Shown here in pieces: positions 9,606 to 21,332 of a stretch of DNA of 64,000 bases; position 1 is the first letter of the stretch; every line of letters begins with the position of its first letter. The stretch is taken from NCBI GenBank assembly GCA_030424865.1, contig JAUHVR010000002.1:62001-126000 (forward strand), given 5' to 3'. Under the pieces are notes generated by a model. It made no database searches. It was not told the DNA's origin and saw nothing but the letters and a program-made list of their open reading frames with translations. The translations under genes were made by a program, and so were the position numbers. The stretch is from Alphaproteobacteria bacterium. Lineage in GTDB: Bacteria > Pseudomonadota > Alphaproteobacteria > Rhodobacterales > Rhodobacteraceae.

Positions 9606-10442
9606 ATGGCCACCGAAGCGAAACAGTCCAGCGGGATCTGGGAAACCATCAAGACGATTGTTTATGCGCTGCTGATCGCAGGTGTGTTCCGGTCGCTGTT
9701 CTTTCAGCCGTTCTGGATCCCCTCGGGGTCGATGAAGGACACGCTGCTGATCGGCGACTTCCTGTTCGTGAACAAGATGAGCTACGGCTATTCCTACGCC
9801 TCGTGCCCGTCGATCTATATCCCGCGCTTTGGCATCGACATCGACGCCGCCGACATCTGCGGTTTCCTAGATGGCCCCAACACCCGCTTCCTGGGCGGTG
9901 AACCCGAACGTGGCGACGTTGTTGTGTTCCGCCACCCGGTCACAGGCCGCGATTTCATCAAGCGTCTAATCGGCCTGCCGGGCGACCAGGTGCAGGTGCG
10001 TGACGGGCTTATTTACATCAACGACAAGCCGGTCCAGGTCGAAGAAAACGGCGTCTTCGAAGAGGTCATGGCCGCCCAGGGCCCGCAGCGCCTGACGCCG
10101 CGTTGTGAAAACCGGCCCGTCGGCGAAGGCGGCGCCTGCCTGAAGTCGAAATTCGTCGAAACCAACCCCGAAGGCCGCGCCTACAGCACCCTGAACATCG
10201 GGGTTCAGGGGTCCGACAACACGCCGATCTACACGGTGCCGGAGAAGCACTACTTCTTCATGGGCGACAACCGCGACAACAGCTCGGACAGCCGTGTGCC
10301 GCACGTGCTGGGTGGCGTCGGCTTTGTGCCTTATGAAAACCTTGTCGGCCGCGCAGACCGCATCATGTTTTCGTCTGCGGGCCGCTCGATGCTGTTCTTC
10401 TGGACCTGGCGCGGCGACCGTTTCTTCAAGGCAATCGATTGA
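9606..10442 (+). CDS. lepB: Signal peptidase I
   Basis: LepB cleaves Sec signal peptides at the outer face of the inner membrane. After one N-terminal membrane helix (about residues 15-33) come the catalytic serine in [14 protein letters not shown] (S42) and the general-base lysine in [14 protein letters not shown] (K119), plus the box [12 protein letters not shown]. The 278-residue length includes an insert around residues 60-100 with two cysteines (SCPS, ICGF), frequent in alphaproteobacterial enzymes. Its TGA overlaps the apparent TTG start of rnc. Confidence 0.96.
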   Translation: MATEAKQSSGIWETIKTIVYALLIAGVFRSLFFQPFWIPSGSMKDTLLIGDFLFVNKMSYGYSYASCPSIYIPRFGIDIDAADICGFLDGPNTRFLGGEPERGDVVVFRHPVTGRDFIKRLIGLPGDQVQVRDGLIYINDKPVQVEENGVFEEVMAAQGPQRLTPRCENRPVGEGGACLKSKFVETNPEGRAYSTLNIGVQGSDNTPIYTVPEKHYFFMGDNRDNSSDSRVPHVLGGVGFVPYENLVGRADRIMFSSAGRSMLFFWTWRGDRFFKAID

Positions 10443-11125
10443 CGCCCTCGCGCGCGCTCATAGCCTTTCAGGACCGGTTGGGATTTCAGTTTTCCCGACC
10501 GGAGCTGCTGGTGCGCGCCGTCACCCATTCCTCGGTGTCCGCAGCGACGCGCGAAGACAACCAGCGGCTTGAATTCCTGGGCGACCGGGTGCTGGGTCTG
10601 GTGATGGCCGAGGCGCTGCTGGCCAAGGACCGCAACGCGACCGAAGGCCAGCTGGCCCCGCGTTTCAATGCACTGGTCCGCAAAGAGGCCTGTGCCGACG
10701 TCGCCCGCCAGATCGGGCTGGGCGATGTGCTGACGCTGGGCCGGTCCGAGATGATGTCAGGCGGGCGGCGCAAGACCGCGCTTTTGGGCGACGCGATGGA
10801 GGCGGTCATTGCCGCCGTCTACCGCGATGCAGGGTTCGAGGCCGCGCGCGACTTGATCCTGCGTCTTTGGGGGGACCGCATCGACAAGGTCGAGGCGGAT
10901 GCCCGTGACGCCAAGACCTCGCTTCAGGAATGGGCGCAGGCCAACGGCATGCCGCCGCCGGTCTACCAAGAGGTGTCGCGCAGCGGCCCTGACCATGCGC
11001 CCGAGTTCACCATCGCGGCCAAACTGCAGAACGGCAGCACCGCGCAGGCGGTTGCAGGCTCCAAACGCATGGCCGAACAGGCGGCGGCCAAGGCGCTTTT
11101 GGCGCAGGTTTCGGGTGCGTCCTAA
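10439..11125 (+). CDS. rnc: Ribonuclease III
   Basis: RNase III cleaves double-stranded RNA in rRNA and mRNA maturation. The 228-residue protein has the catalytic signature [18 protein letters not shown] (about residues 42-59), the second acidic cluster [14 protein letters not shown], and a C-terminal double-stranded RNA-binding domain ([11 protein letters not shown] to [10 protein letters not shown]). The likely start is TTG at 10439, overlapping the lepB stop. The expected next gene, era, is absent; instead a convergent methyltransferase gene overlaps the rnc stop by 4 nt. Confidence 0.95.
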   Translation: MTPSRALIAFQDRLGFQFSRPELLVRAVTHSSVSAATREDNQRLEFLGDRVLGLVMAEALLAKDRNATEGQLAPRFNALVRKEACADVARQIGLGDVLTLGRSEMMSGGRRKTALLGDAMEAVIAAVYRDAGFEAARDLILRLWGDRIDKVEADARDAKTSLQEWAQANGMPPPVYQEVSRSGPDHAPEFTIAAKLQNGSTAQAVAGSKRMAEQAAAKALLAQVSGAS

Positions 11126-11925
11126 ACCGCCTTGGCGTTGACAACGTGTATCCGCGCAGGCACGCGGATGTCGTCACCGTTTTGATAGCCCTGGCAGGCA
11201 GCTACGATGGCTGACCTGATCTTGGCCAGCGTGGCGTCGTCAACGTCAACGCCCCTGAGCATCATGCCGATCGTCACTTTCATGTGCAGCTCAGCGACGC
11301 GATCGGCCGGGCCCGGCGGCGACAAACTCAGATCCAGCGTCTGGACCTCTGGGGCCCAGCCGCTGCGGCCCAGAATGTCTGACAGGATTGAGGGATCGCC
11401 GAACCGCATCGGCCCGGGGCCCGCCGGATCCGGTCGCGGGACGTTCGGCACGATCTGATCCACGATCTTGCGCGGTTCTGCGAACCAGGGGTTTTCAGGC
11501 GGCGTTGACCAAAAGGTCGCCACCAATCGCCCGCCCGGTTTGACCGCCGATCTGAGGTTTCGAAAAGCCGCATCGTTGTCTTCGAAGAACATGATGCCAA
11601 AGTTGGCGATGATGGCGTCAAAGGCCTGCGCAGGATAGGGATGTGTGCCCGCGTCCCCGATGACAAGATCCACGTTCGCCGGCACCCGCTCTCTTGCCCG
11701 GGCGATCAGGGGTGGGGCGACGTCGATGCCCAGGATCTGCCCCCCTTTCCCGACCGCGTCTGCCGCCCTCAGCAGCGTCGGCCCGGTTCCACAGCCGACA
11801 TCCAGCACGGCTTCGCCAGGTTGCAGTTTTGCGGCGTCAAAGAGCGCTGCTAAGACCTCTTCAAACGACACTTCCAGATCGGGCGCCGCTTCGAGCCACG
11901 GTCGCGCCATGTCATCCCAGTCCAT
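11122..11925 (-). CDS. Class I SAM-dependent methyltransferase (UbiE/Methyltransf_11-like)
   Basis: About 267 residues. The SAM-binding motif is [20 protein letters not shown], followed by [14 protein letters not shown] and the post-motif region [15 protein letters not shown]. The substrate is unknown; the C-terminal half resembles small-molecule methyltransferases. I prefer the ATG at 11925 ([19 protein letters not shown]); in-frame starts at 11940 and 12000 exist but none has a good ribosome site. It is convergent with rnc and occupies the place where era is normally found. Confidence 0.85.
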   Translation of the reverse strand: MDWDDMARPWLEAAPDLEVSFEEVLAALFDAAKLQPGEAVLDVGCGTGPTLLRAADAVGKGGQILGIDVAPPLIARARERVPANVDLVIGDAGTHPYPAQAFDAIIANFGIMFFEDNDAAFRNLRSAVKPGGRLVATFWSTPPENPWFAEPRKIVDQIVPNVPRPDPAGPGPMRFGDPSILSDILGRSGWAPEVQTLDLSLSPPGPADRVAELHMKVTIGMMLRGVDVDDATLAKIRSAIVAACQGYQNGDDIRVPARIHVVNAKAV

Positions 11926-12105
11926 CCGATATCCAATCATTTGTTTCAGCAATACCAGAGCGAGCATAGCATGAAGCTCGTGGAATCGCAGCCGTGGCAT
12001 TTACGGGTGATGTCGAAACGCAGGGTACATCCCTTGCCGGACCTTACAGGCTTGCGTCCAAGTCCGCGCTGACACAGGGTCACAGCAGGAGAAGTGGAGG
12101 CCCCG

Positions 12106-13623
12106 ATGCAGAAGCCGAACATTGTCTTTGTCATGGCGGACCAGATGTCGGCCAAGGCGCTGTCTTGCTATGGGCACCCGGTGGTGCAGACACCGGTGCT
12201 GTCGCGGCTTGCGCGCGAAGGGGTGGTGTTCGAGAACGCCTATTGCAACTCGCCCCTGTGCGGACCGTCGCGCGCCTCGATGATGACAGGGCGGTTGCCT
12301 TCCAAGGTCGGTGGCTATGACAACGCGGCAGAGCTGAGCGCCGCAATCCCGACCTTTGCGCATTACCTGCGGGCGGCGGGCTATCGGACCTGCCTGTCCG
12401 GCAAGATGCATTTTGTCGGGCCGGACCAGCTGCATGGCTATGGCGAGCGGTTGACGACAGACGTCTACCCGTCGGACTTCGGCTGGACGCCGAACTGGTC
12501 GGACCCGGACGCCAAGGTGCGGTTTCAGGACATGACCAATGTGCTGGCAACGGGCCCCTGCCTGCGGTCGATGCAGATGGATTATGACGACGACACGGCG
12601 ATCCAGGCGCAGCGCTGGCTTTACGACCGGGCGCGGGATGATCAGAAACAGCCCTTCATGCTGACCGTGTCCTTCACCTCGCCGCACGATCCTTACGTCG
12701 CGCGGCCCGAGTTCTGGGATCTTTACGACGACGCCGAGATTGACCTGCCCAAGGTGCCCCCGATCCCGGCGGACAAGCGGGATGCCCATAGTGCCCGGCT
12801 GCACGACCACTACTCCATTGGCGAGGTCGAGGTGACCGAAGCCGATCTGCGCCGCCTGCGCCACGGCTATTACGCCGCGATTTCCTATGTCGACAGCCTG
12901 TTGGCCGGGATTGTGCAGGTGTTGGAGGAAACGGGGCTGGATCGCGACACGGTGCTAATCTTTGCATCGGACCACGGCGACATGATGGGCGAGCGGGGGA
13001 TGTACTACAAGAAGTGCTTCTTCGAATGGTCCGCGCGGGTGCCGCTGGTGGTCTGGGCGCCCGGACAGGTCGCGCCCGGCCGGGTCGCGGACCCTGTGTC
13101 GCTGGTCGATGTTCTGCCCACATTTGCCGACCTCGCCGGGGCCGAGGTGCTGGACACCGATGGCACAAGCCTTGTGCCCGCGCTTCAAGGACGGGCCCTG
13201 CCCAACCGAAGCATCGCCGCCGAATACCTGTCCGAGGGTGTGACCTCGCCCGCCTTCATGCTGTTGCGAGACGGGGTGAAGTTGCTATGGAACGATGTTG
13301 ATCCGCCGGTTCTGTTCGATCTTGGCGTGGATCCAGACGAGCGGGAGGATCAGGCCGCAAGTGACGCCTACGCCGACAGGCTGGATGCACTGCAGACCGA
13401 GGCCCGCGCGCTTTGGGATGTCGGTGATTTGACGCAAAGGATCATCGCAGATCAGAACCGCCGGCGTCTGATCAACCAGGCCCACCAGATCGGGTCGCCG
13501 CCGACATGGGATTTCCAACCGTTCGAAGATGCCGCGCAGCAGTACGTGCGTGCCGGGCGATGGACGACAGAAGTCGAAGCACAGGCACATCTGGATGTGC
13601 CTGCGCCCGTCGCAAAGCAATAG
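12106..13623 (+). CDS. betC: Choline-sulfatase
   Basis: A 505-residue type I sulfatase predicted to hydrolyse choline-O-sulfate to choline and sulfate. The formylglycine site is C52-G-P-S-R56 with the helper ASMMTGR. Metal and active-site residues are visible in NIVFVMADQMS, CLSGKMHFVGPDQ and FASDHGDMMGERGMYYK. The C-terminal part (RRLINQAHQIGSPPTWDFQP) matches the choline-sulfatase-specific domain, which separates it from general arylsulfatases. ATG 12106 has GGAGG 5 nt upstream, better than the in-frame GTG at 12094. No bet genes or choline transporter lie beside it, so it appears as an isolated gene. Confidence 0.9.
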   Translation: MQKPNIVFVMADQMSAKALSCYGHPVVQTPVLSRLAREGVVFENAYCNSPLCGPSRASMMTGRLPSKVGGYDNAAELSAAIPTFAHYLRAAGYRTCLSGKMHFVGPDQLHGYGERLTTDVYPSDFGWTPNWSDPDAKVRFQDMTNVLATGPCLRSMQMDYDDDTAIQAQRWLYDRARDDQKQPFMLTVSFTSPHDPYVARPEFWDLYDDAEIDLPKVPPIPADKRDAHSARLHDHYSIGEVEVTEADLRRLRHGYYAAISYVDSLLAGIVQVLEETGLDRDTVLIFASDHGDMMGERGMYYKKCFFEWSARVPLVVWAPGQVAPGRVADPVSLVDVLPTFADLAGAEVLDTDGTSLVPALQGRALPNRSIAAEYLSEGVTSPAFMLLRDGVKLLWNDVDPPVLFDLGVDPDEREDQAASDAYADRLDALQTEARALWDVGDLTQRIIADQNRRRLINQAHQIGSPPTWDFQPFEDAAQQYVRAGRWTTEVEAQAHLDVPAPVAKQ

Positions 13624-13625
13624 CG

Positions 13626-14702
13626 TCAGTCGTTGTCGATCGAGGCTTCGTCGCAGAACGCTTCCAGCGCCTCAAGAACGTCCGCGGATTGCGTGTCCAT
13701 GGCGGCAGGTTTGTCCACGGCCCGGTCGGGTTCGCCTTCGAGGCGGCCCGAGGTGTAATGTTTGAAGAACAGTGACATCACGTGTTTCACACCGGCGGGG
13801 GTCACCTCGCGGCGATCCTCTGCAAAGTAACGTCCTTGCACGTGGGGGCTGGTGATGATTTCGAACGACGGGAAATAGATGCAGTCGTCAAACTCGCGCG
13901 TGGCCTTTTCCGCCGAGATGCGCAGAACCGCCTTGGACCAGACCGTCGACAACAGGACATGCCGATCTTCGTAGGTCGCGTTCAAAGCCACGGGCGAAAC
14001 CGTCAGGATGATTTTGACCTCGGGGTTGATCGACCGGACGATGTTCAGCGCGTCACGCAGGTCGGCGTAGGTTTCCGTTTCGTCGAAGTTCACGAATTCG
14101 ACGGTTTCACGGTTATAAGTTCCGCCAGCAACCCCCGGCGCGATCGGGAAAACCGCTCCGTCGCGTGGGTCTTGCCAGGTTTCGGTCAGCCCCAGTGTGA
14201 AGACAAAGACATCCATCTCTTCGATGGCCTTGCGGACGCAGGACAGGTGGAACGCGCGATCTGCCTCCAGTTCGGCCTCGCTCAGATAGCCACCGGGTTG
14301 GATCTGCGGGCGGAACGGGTCACACAGGTTGTCCGAATCCCGCAGCTTCCAGGGCTCGACGACGGGCGTGAACTCGCCCGTTGCGCGCAGCAGCAGCTGT
14401 TTCAGCTGACGGGCGGTGTAAACGTTGCCGTAGCGGGCAGAGTACATGCCGTAGTTGTGCGCCTCGCCGATGCCGGCGGTCAGGGCCGGGTGCGCGAATT
14501 CGGTGATGTGGTGGTTGAACCCGGACTCGGTCATCACGCGTGCAACGTGCTGGGCAAAGCAGCTGCCCGCCGTCACGATCCGATCCGTCGGCGTGATCTC
14601 GAACGGAGCGTCCCCGACGGGGTCCAGTTCGGACGGTTTTTTTACGCCTGGTTCCTTTTTCCAGAACTGGCGGTCGGGAAGCCCGGAATACGGATGTTTC
14701 AT
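13626..14702 (-). CDS. GSCFA domain protein
   Basis: A 358-residue protein of the GSCFA family, related to SGNH/GDSL hydrolases. The naming motif is in DRIVTAGSCFAQHVARV; further blocks are AHNYGMYSARYGNVYTARQL, FVFTLGLTETWQ and ILTVSPVALNATYED, which is the order seen in the family. No signal peptide is visible, so it is likely cytoplasmic. Its ATG overlaps the stop of the upstream SGNH-like gene (ATGA). The reaction is not established; esterase or acyltransferase chemistry on glycans is an inference from the clan. Confidence 0.85.
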   Translation of the reverse strand: MKHPYSGLPDRQFWKKEPGVKKPSELDPVGDAPFEITPTDRIVTAGSCFAQHVARVMTESGFNHHITEFAHPALTAGIGEAHNYGMYSARYGNVYTARQLKQLLLRATGEFTPVVEPWKLRDSDNLCDPFRPQIQPGGYLSEAELEADRAFHLSCVRKAIEEMDVFVFTLGLTETWQDPRDGAVFPIAPGVAGGTYNRETVEFVNFDETETYADLRDALNIVRSINPEVKIILTVSPVALNATYEDRHVLLSTVWSKAVLRISAEKATREFDDCIYFPSFEIITSPHVQGRYFAEDRREVTPAGVKHVMSLFFKHYTSGRLEGEPDRAVDKPAAMDTQSADVLEALEAFCDEASIDND

Positions 14703-15418
14703 GCGGCCGCTCCTATTTCTTTCATGACCTTGGCAAGCATCAAACGGCCATAGGCCAGATTACCGTGCGTCGGATCCGGGTTGTAGAACTCCGGCTTCAG
14801 GAACCCTTCTTCGGTCGCGACATTGTCGGGGACGTCCACGAATTGTGCGCCCTGCCGCTCGGCCTCTTCTTTCAGAACAAGGCTTTGAATGCGATAAAGC
14901 TGCAGACGCAGCGGCAATGGTGCCGGACCCTGGGTCAGACGATCCTTGAAAGCGCCCAGATTGTTCGAGATGTGTTCCCACTCGCCAACTGGCGGCGGTG
15001 TGTTTGCGATGACCTTGGCGCTGTTCGGGAACTGCTTGAAGATAGAGCGAAACAGGTTTGTGGAAACGCGCCGTTCGAAGTGCGATTTCATGACCTGATA
15101 GGGTATGAAATGGCGTGACGGATCGGCCGGGGCGGCCCCCATCGTGGCTTCTCCGACGGAAAAGGGGACGGCATGTTCGAACATGCCGACGTGCGCGTTT
15201 TCATTGCCGCCAATGACCAGGCATACGACCTCGGGGTTCTTGTTCGGCACGGTGTTCTTGAGAACCCTGGCCAGACCTGCGGGCGGTTTACCCTCGGCGC
15301 CGTCCATTTTGCGAATGTTGACGCCGTGGGCGTTTTCGATCTGGTCCCGGCGAATAGCGCTGATCATGCAAACAGAATGGCTGTGCCCGGCAATAAGAAG
15401 AGACTTTTCAGACTTCAT
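14699..15418 (-). CDS. SGNH-hydrolase-like protein of unknown function
   Basis: A 239-residue protein. The pattern fits an SGNH fold: an N-terminal SLLIAGHSHSVCM (block I, nucleophile Ser or a replacement), CLVIGGNENAH (block III-like Gly-Asn), and DPTHGNLAYGRLMLAKV near the C-terminus (Asp-x-x-His of block V). I do not recognise a named family. It is the first gene of a two-gene operon with the GSCFA gene and coupled to it, so the two probably act on the same substrate. Confidence 0.65.
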   Translation of the reverse strand: MKSEKSLLIAGHSHSVCMISAIRRDQIENAHGVNIRKMDGAEGKPPAGLARVLKNTVPNKNPEVVCLVIGGNENAHVGMFEHAVPFSVGEATMGAAPADPSRHFIPYQVMKSHFERRVSTNLFRSIFKQFPNSAKVIANTPPPVGEWEHISNNLGAFKDRLTQGPAPLPLRLQLYRIQSLVLKEEAERQGAQFVDVPDNVATEEGFLKPEFYNPDPTHGNLAYGRLMLAKVMKEIGAAA

Positions 15419-15612
15419 TTTTCTTTCGACGTGATTCGAAGCAATTGCGTTTCGGATACAGCATATGATGACAGACCGCCTTGGTTTTGTTCACCCCCGG
15501 TCGGAAATGTTCGGAAAATCGGCGGCCCGCCGCGGTCACCTGTCGACGTCGGGCCGTTTTTTTGGGCAGTTTCTTTTGCCGCGTCGGGGCACCAAACGGG
15601 CAAGGCCCCAGC

Positions 15613-16458
15613 CTAGAGGTCCAGCTTGTAGATCCGTGCCGCGTTCTGGCCAAAGACCTTGAGCTTGTCCTCGTCAGACAATCCGCTGGTCAGCGCGCGG
15701 GCGGCGTCCACGACCTGCGTGTACTCACCGGCCAGCAGGCACACAGGCCAGTCGGACCCGAACATCACGCGGTCGGGTCCAAAGATATCAAGCACCGTGT
15801 CGGCATAGCTGCGCAGGTCGTCGACGGTCCAGCCGGTCCAGTCGGCCTCGGTGATCATGCCCGACAGCTTGCAGGCCACATTCGGACGTTTGGCCAGATC
15901 AGTCACCAAATCGATCCAGGGCGACATCGACCCCTCGGCAATCCGAGGCTTGCCAATATGGTCCAGCACGAACTGCACCTCGGGCAGAGCATCGACGCAG
16001 GTGATGCAAGAGGGCAGTTCAGGCTCTTTCGGCAAAAGGTCATAGACCAGCCCCGCCGTGCCGCAGGCACGGATGCCCGCAATCACGTCCGGGCGCGCCA
16101 GCCAGGTCTTGTCGTCCTCGTCATGCGCCTGATGGCGGATCGCTTTCAGATAGGACCCATTTTCCGAGGCCAGAAGGTCAGCCAGAACAGCGCTGACATC
16201 CGGCGCTGTCAGATCGACCCAGCCGACCACCCCCTTGACGAAATCGGTTGCGGCCGCGGTGGCCATGAATTCGCGCGTCTCGTCGACCGAGGGGATGGTT
16301 TGCACCAAGATGGTGCCGTCAATGCCGGTGTCCTGCAGCAGGGGCCGCAAGTCTTCGGGTCCGATCGGCCGTCGGATGGCTGTCAAGGCATCCCCCTGCA
16401 TCCAATAGTAGTCGCGTTTGGTGGGGTCCCAGAAATGGTGGTGACTGTCGATTAGCAT
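15613..16458 (-). CDS. Amidohydrolase-family lactonase (L-fuconolactone/L-rhamnonolactone hydrolase-like)
   Basis: A 281-residue amidohydrolase 2 family protein. The metal-binding MLIDSHHHFWDP opens the protein; QFVLDHIGKPRI and VMFGSDWPVCLL supply the later histidine and the catalytic aspartate. This architecture matches COG3618 sugar-acid lactonases. The start at 16458 gives a family-like N-terminus; the frame stays open upstream inside the next gene. It follows an aldose-dehydrogenase-like gene by 11 nt, so the pair would oxidise an aldose to a lactone and open the lactone. The sugar is not identified. Confidence 0.85.
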   Translation of the reverse strand: MLIDSHHHFWDPTKRDYYWMQGDALTAIRRPIGPEDLRPLLQDTGIDGTILVQTIPSVDETREFMATAAATDFVKGVVGWVDLTAPDVSAVLADLLASENGSYLKAIRHQAHDEDDKTWLARPDVIAGIRACGTAGLVYDLLPKEPELPSCITCVDALPEVQFVLDHIGKPRIAEGSMSPWIDLVTDLAKRPNVACKLSGMITEADWTGWTVDDLRSYADTVLDIFGPDRVMFGSDWPVCLLAGEYTQVVDAARALTSGLSDEDKLKVFGQNAARIYKLDL

Positions 16459-16469
16459 GAAGACCTCGT

Positions 16470-17483
16470 TCAGGTGTTCGGCTCGGGGGTGGGCGCTGTC
16501 TCGGGCAGCAGGCCCGCCGCGCGCAGGTCCGCCCAAAGCTGGTCCGGGATTGGCGTCTCGAACAGCGCAAGGTTCTGGGCGAACTCGTCTGTGCTGCGGA
16601 CACCGGTCAGGACCGTTGGAATGGCGGGGTGGGCCAGCGGGAACTGGATCGCGGCGGCCTTGAGGTCGACGCCGTTGTCGTCGCAGACCGCCTTGATCGC
16701 CAGCGCCTGGTTCAGAACATCCTGTTCCACCGGCACGTAGTTGAAGGTGATACCGGGCCGGGGATCGGCCAGCAGGCCCGAGTTGTAAACGCCGCCTGCG
16801 ATGATCGCAGTGCCGTGGTCCAGGCATTTGGGCAGAAACTCGGGCAGGCCGGTGTGATCCAGCAATGTATAGCGCCCGGCCAGCAGGAAGGTGTCATAGC
16901 GCCCGTGATCCATGAAACGCGACAGCATTTCCCATTGGTTCATCCCCGCCGACACACCCTTGATCACACCCTCTTCGCGCAGCTTGGCCAGTGCCGGATA
17001 GGTTTGTTCGACAACTTCGTCAAAGTGATCGTCGGGGTCGTGGACGTGCAGGATGTCGACGTAATCGGTGCCCAGCCGGTCCAGGCTTTCCTCGAGCGAG
17101 CGCATGACGCCGTCATAGGAATAGTCCCGCTGGGTCATCATCCCGGGCTTGGCCAGGTAAAAGGGTTTCCCGCCGTCATAGACCTCGGCACCCGAGCGTT
17201 CGCCGGGGCGGATCAGGCGGCCGACCTTGGTCGAAATGACGTAGTCCGACCGATCCCGTCCCTGCAGGGCGCGACCCACCCGTTCCTCGGCCAGGCCGTA
17301 GCCATAGAAAGGCGCGGTGTCGATGAAGTTGATCCCGGCGTCCAGTGCGGCGGCAAAGGCGGCTTCGGCCTGATCTTCGGGGATCTCGGCCAACAAGTTG
17401 CCAAGCGGCGCGGTGCCGAGGGCGAGTTGAGAGACGTTCAGGCCAGTGTTTCCGAGGGCGACGCGGTCGGCAGCTTTGGGCAT
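16470..17483 (-). CDS. Aldo/keto reductase, D-threo-aldose (L-fucose) 1-dehydrogenase-like
   Basis: A 337-residue aldo/keto reductase. The catalytic tetrad region is visible in NFIDTAPFYGYGLAEERVG (Asp and Tyr), VISTKVGRLI (Lys) and DILHVHDPDDH (His). The presence of FYGYGLAE and the KVGR stretch resembles the family of NAD(P)-dependent aldose 1-dehydrogenases used for L-fucose and similar sugars. It lies directly upstream of the lactonase-like gene in one operon. About 230 nt without a gene lie upstream and should hold the promoter. Confidence 0.83.
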   Translation of the reverse strand: MPKAADRVALGNTGLNVSQLALGTAPLGNLLAEIPEDQAEAAFAAALDAGINFIDTAPFYGYGLAEERVGRALQGRDRSDYVISTKVGRLIRPGERSGAEVYDGGKPFYLAKPGMMTQRDYSYDGVMRSLEESLDRLGTDYVDILHVHDPDDHFDEVVEQTYPALAKLREEGVIKGVSAGMNQWEMLSRFMDHGRYDTFLLAGRYTLLDHTGLPEFLPKCLDHGTAIIAGGVYNSGLLADPRPGITFNYVPVEQDVLNQALAIKAVCDDNGVDLKAAAIQFPLAHPAIPTVLTGVRSTDEFAQNLALFETPIPDQLWADLRAAGLLPETAPTPEPNT

Positions 17484-17716
17484 CAGCTTGTCCTATTGTT
17501 GGTCAAATTCGCAAGGCACGGGACAACACTCGCCCGACAGACCGTCGGACTTCAACGATTCCTGCGGTTCGGGCGGACTTTTGGCGTCCAAGGACCGGAC
17601 TTTTTTCGCATCAGGGCGAAACCGGGGGGCGACACTTCGCTGGCATTCTCAGGTCGGAGACCGGGATTGGCATGCCCAGGCCAGTTTGGGTCCGGGCCCG
17701 TCCGGCGAAGACGGCG

Positions 17717-18505
17717 TTACATCTGTGACCAGGGCGGCTTTGTTTTGCTCAGGAACGCCTGGATGCCTTTCATGGCTTCGTCCTGTTCCCAGGTGTCGGC
17801 GAGCCGTTTGATTGTGTCGTCGATGACGGCGCTGTCGATCCTTGGGCCAAGCGATCGGGCCAGGGCCTTGGCGGCGCCGACAGCGCCGGGGGCGACCGAG
17901 AGATAGGGCGTGACCTCTGCCTCGATGGCGGCGTCGAGGTCATCGGCGTCGACCGCGCGGGCGATGATCCCAAGCTGGGCAGCCTCGGGCGCCTTGAAAA
18001 GGCGGGCAGACATGAAGACGCGGCGGGCCTTGCCTTCGCCCATGCGCGCCAGCACGTAAGGTCCAATGGTGGCCGGGATCAGGCCAAGGCGGGTTTCGGT
18101 CAGGCCGAAGGTGGTGTCGTCTGCCGCAATCGCCACGTCGCAGACGCAGGCCATGCCGACCCCGCCGCCAAAGGCGCCGCCGTGGATGCGGCCGATCAGC
18201 GGTGTCGGCATCTCATTCAGTGCCTGCAGCATCTCGGCCAGCTTGCGCGCCTCGCGCATGCGGGTTTCGCGGTCGGCCTCGATCTGGGCCTTCATCCAGG
18301 TCAGATCCCCGCCCGCACAAAAGACCTTGCCCGCACCGGCCAGCACAATCGCGCGGGTGTCCGGCGCGGCGCCCAGCGTCCGCGCCATGTCGGTCAGCTC
18401 GGCGATCATGGTGGCCGACAGCACGTTGCGCTTTTCCGGCGTGTTCAACGTGACATAGGCCACGCCACGGTCATCGACGCGCAGGTCCAGCGTGTCATAG
18501 CTCAT
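17717..18505 (-). CDS. liuC: Enoyl-CoA hydratase, likely 3-methylglutaconyl-CoA hydratase
   Basis: A 262-residue crotonase-fold enzyme. The oxyanion-hole segments are AGKVFCAGGDLTWM and IHGGAFGGGVGMACVCDVAIA, and TFGLTETRLGLIPATIGPYV carries the catalytic glutamate. The position as last gene of the leucine operon, after HMG-CoA lyase, indicates hydration of 3-methylglutaconyl-CoA to HMG-CoA. The ATG at 18505 overlaps the HMG-CoA lyase stop (ATGA). Specificity comes from context rather than from sequence. Confidence 0.9.
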   Translation of the reverse strand: MSYDTLDLRVDDRGVAYVTLNTPEKRNVLSATMIAELTDMARTLGAAPDTRAIVLAGAGKVFCAGGDLTWMKAQIEADRETRMREARKLAEMLQALNEMPTPLIGRIHGGAFGGGVGMACVCDVAIAADDTTFGLTETRLGLIPATIGPYVLARMGEGKARRVFMSARLFKAPEAAQLGIIARAVDADDLDAAIEAEVTPYLSVAPGAVGAAKALARSLGPRIDSAVIDDTIKRLADTWEQDEAMKGIQAFLSKTKPPWSQM

Positions 18506-19351
18506 CTGTCGCTCCTCAGGGTCTTGGCAAAACTTGCAGCCTCGGACAGGCGATCCAGATCGATGCCGGTGCCAAAGCCGCGTGCACTCAGCAGGTCGAC
18601 CACGGCCTCGGTCGCGACATTGCCCGCCGCGCCGGGCGCATAGGGGCAACCGCCCAGCCCCCCGACCGAGCTGTCAAAGGTGCGCAGCCCCCGGTCGAGG
18701 CTGACGGCGATGTTGTCGAGCGCCCGGCCGTGGGTGTCATGATAATGCCCGGCCAGCTGCGTGGCGGGCACGACGGCCAGAACCGCGTCCAGCATCCGCG
18801 CCACGGTGTCGGGCGTGCCCGCGCCGATGGTGTCGCCGAGGCTGACCTCGTAGCAGCCCATGTCGATCAGGGCGCGGGCCACGCGGGCCACGGCCTCGGG
18901 CGGGGTTGGTCCGTCATAGGGGCAGTCGGTCACGCAAGAGACATAGCCCCGCACCGGGATCTTGGCGGATGTCGCCGCCTCGGCGACAGGTTGGAAACGC
19001 TTCAGACTTTCAGCGATCGAACAGTTGATGTTCTTCTGGCTGAAGCCTTCCGAGGCGGATCCGAAGATCGCGATCTCATCGGCCTTTGCCGCCAGCGCGC
19101 CCTCAAAGCCGCGCATGTTCGGCGTCAGCGCCGCGTAAGAGACGCCGGGCCTGCGGGTGATGCCCGCCAGCACCTGCGCCGCGTCGGCCATCTGTGGCAC
19201 CCACTTGGGGCTGACAAAGCTGGTGACCTCGATCTTGGCAAAGCCGCAGGCTGAAAGCAGGTCGACGAGGCGGATCTTGTCCGCGGTTGCGATCTGGCGC
19301 TTTTCGTTTTGCAGCCCGTCGCGCGGGCCCATTTCAAAGATCGTGACGTGT

Positions 19352-19359
<8 letters not shown>
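18502..19359 (-). CDS. mvaB: Hydroxymethylglutaryl-CoA lyase
   Basis: A 285-residue HMG-CoA lyase that splits HMG-CoA to acetyl-CoA and acetoacetate, the final step of leucine breakdown. Motifs: EMGPRDGLQNEK at the N-terminus (metal and catalytic Arg-Asp), VSLGDTIGAGTP, HYHDTHGRALDN (two metal histidines), and the active-site cysteine loop SSVGGLGGCPYAPGAAGNVATE. It overlaps mccA by 8 nt upstream and liuC by 4 nt downstream, so translation is coupled. Confidence 0.95.
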
Positions 19360-21313
<1,954 letters not shown>

Positions 21314-21332
21314 GGGTTTGTCCTCTTCCCAG

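Noticed and set aside
17484-17716. Gap upstream of the aldo/keto reductase examined for hairpins like those at 21.3 kb
   Set aside because: Only imperfect short repeats are present; nothing with the regular 3-nt-loop architecture.
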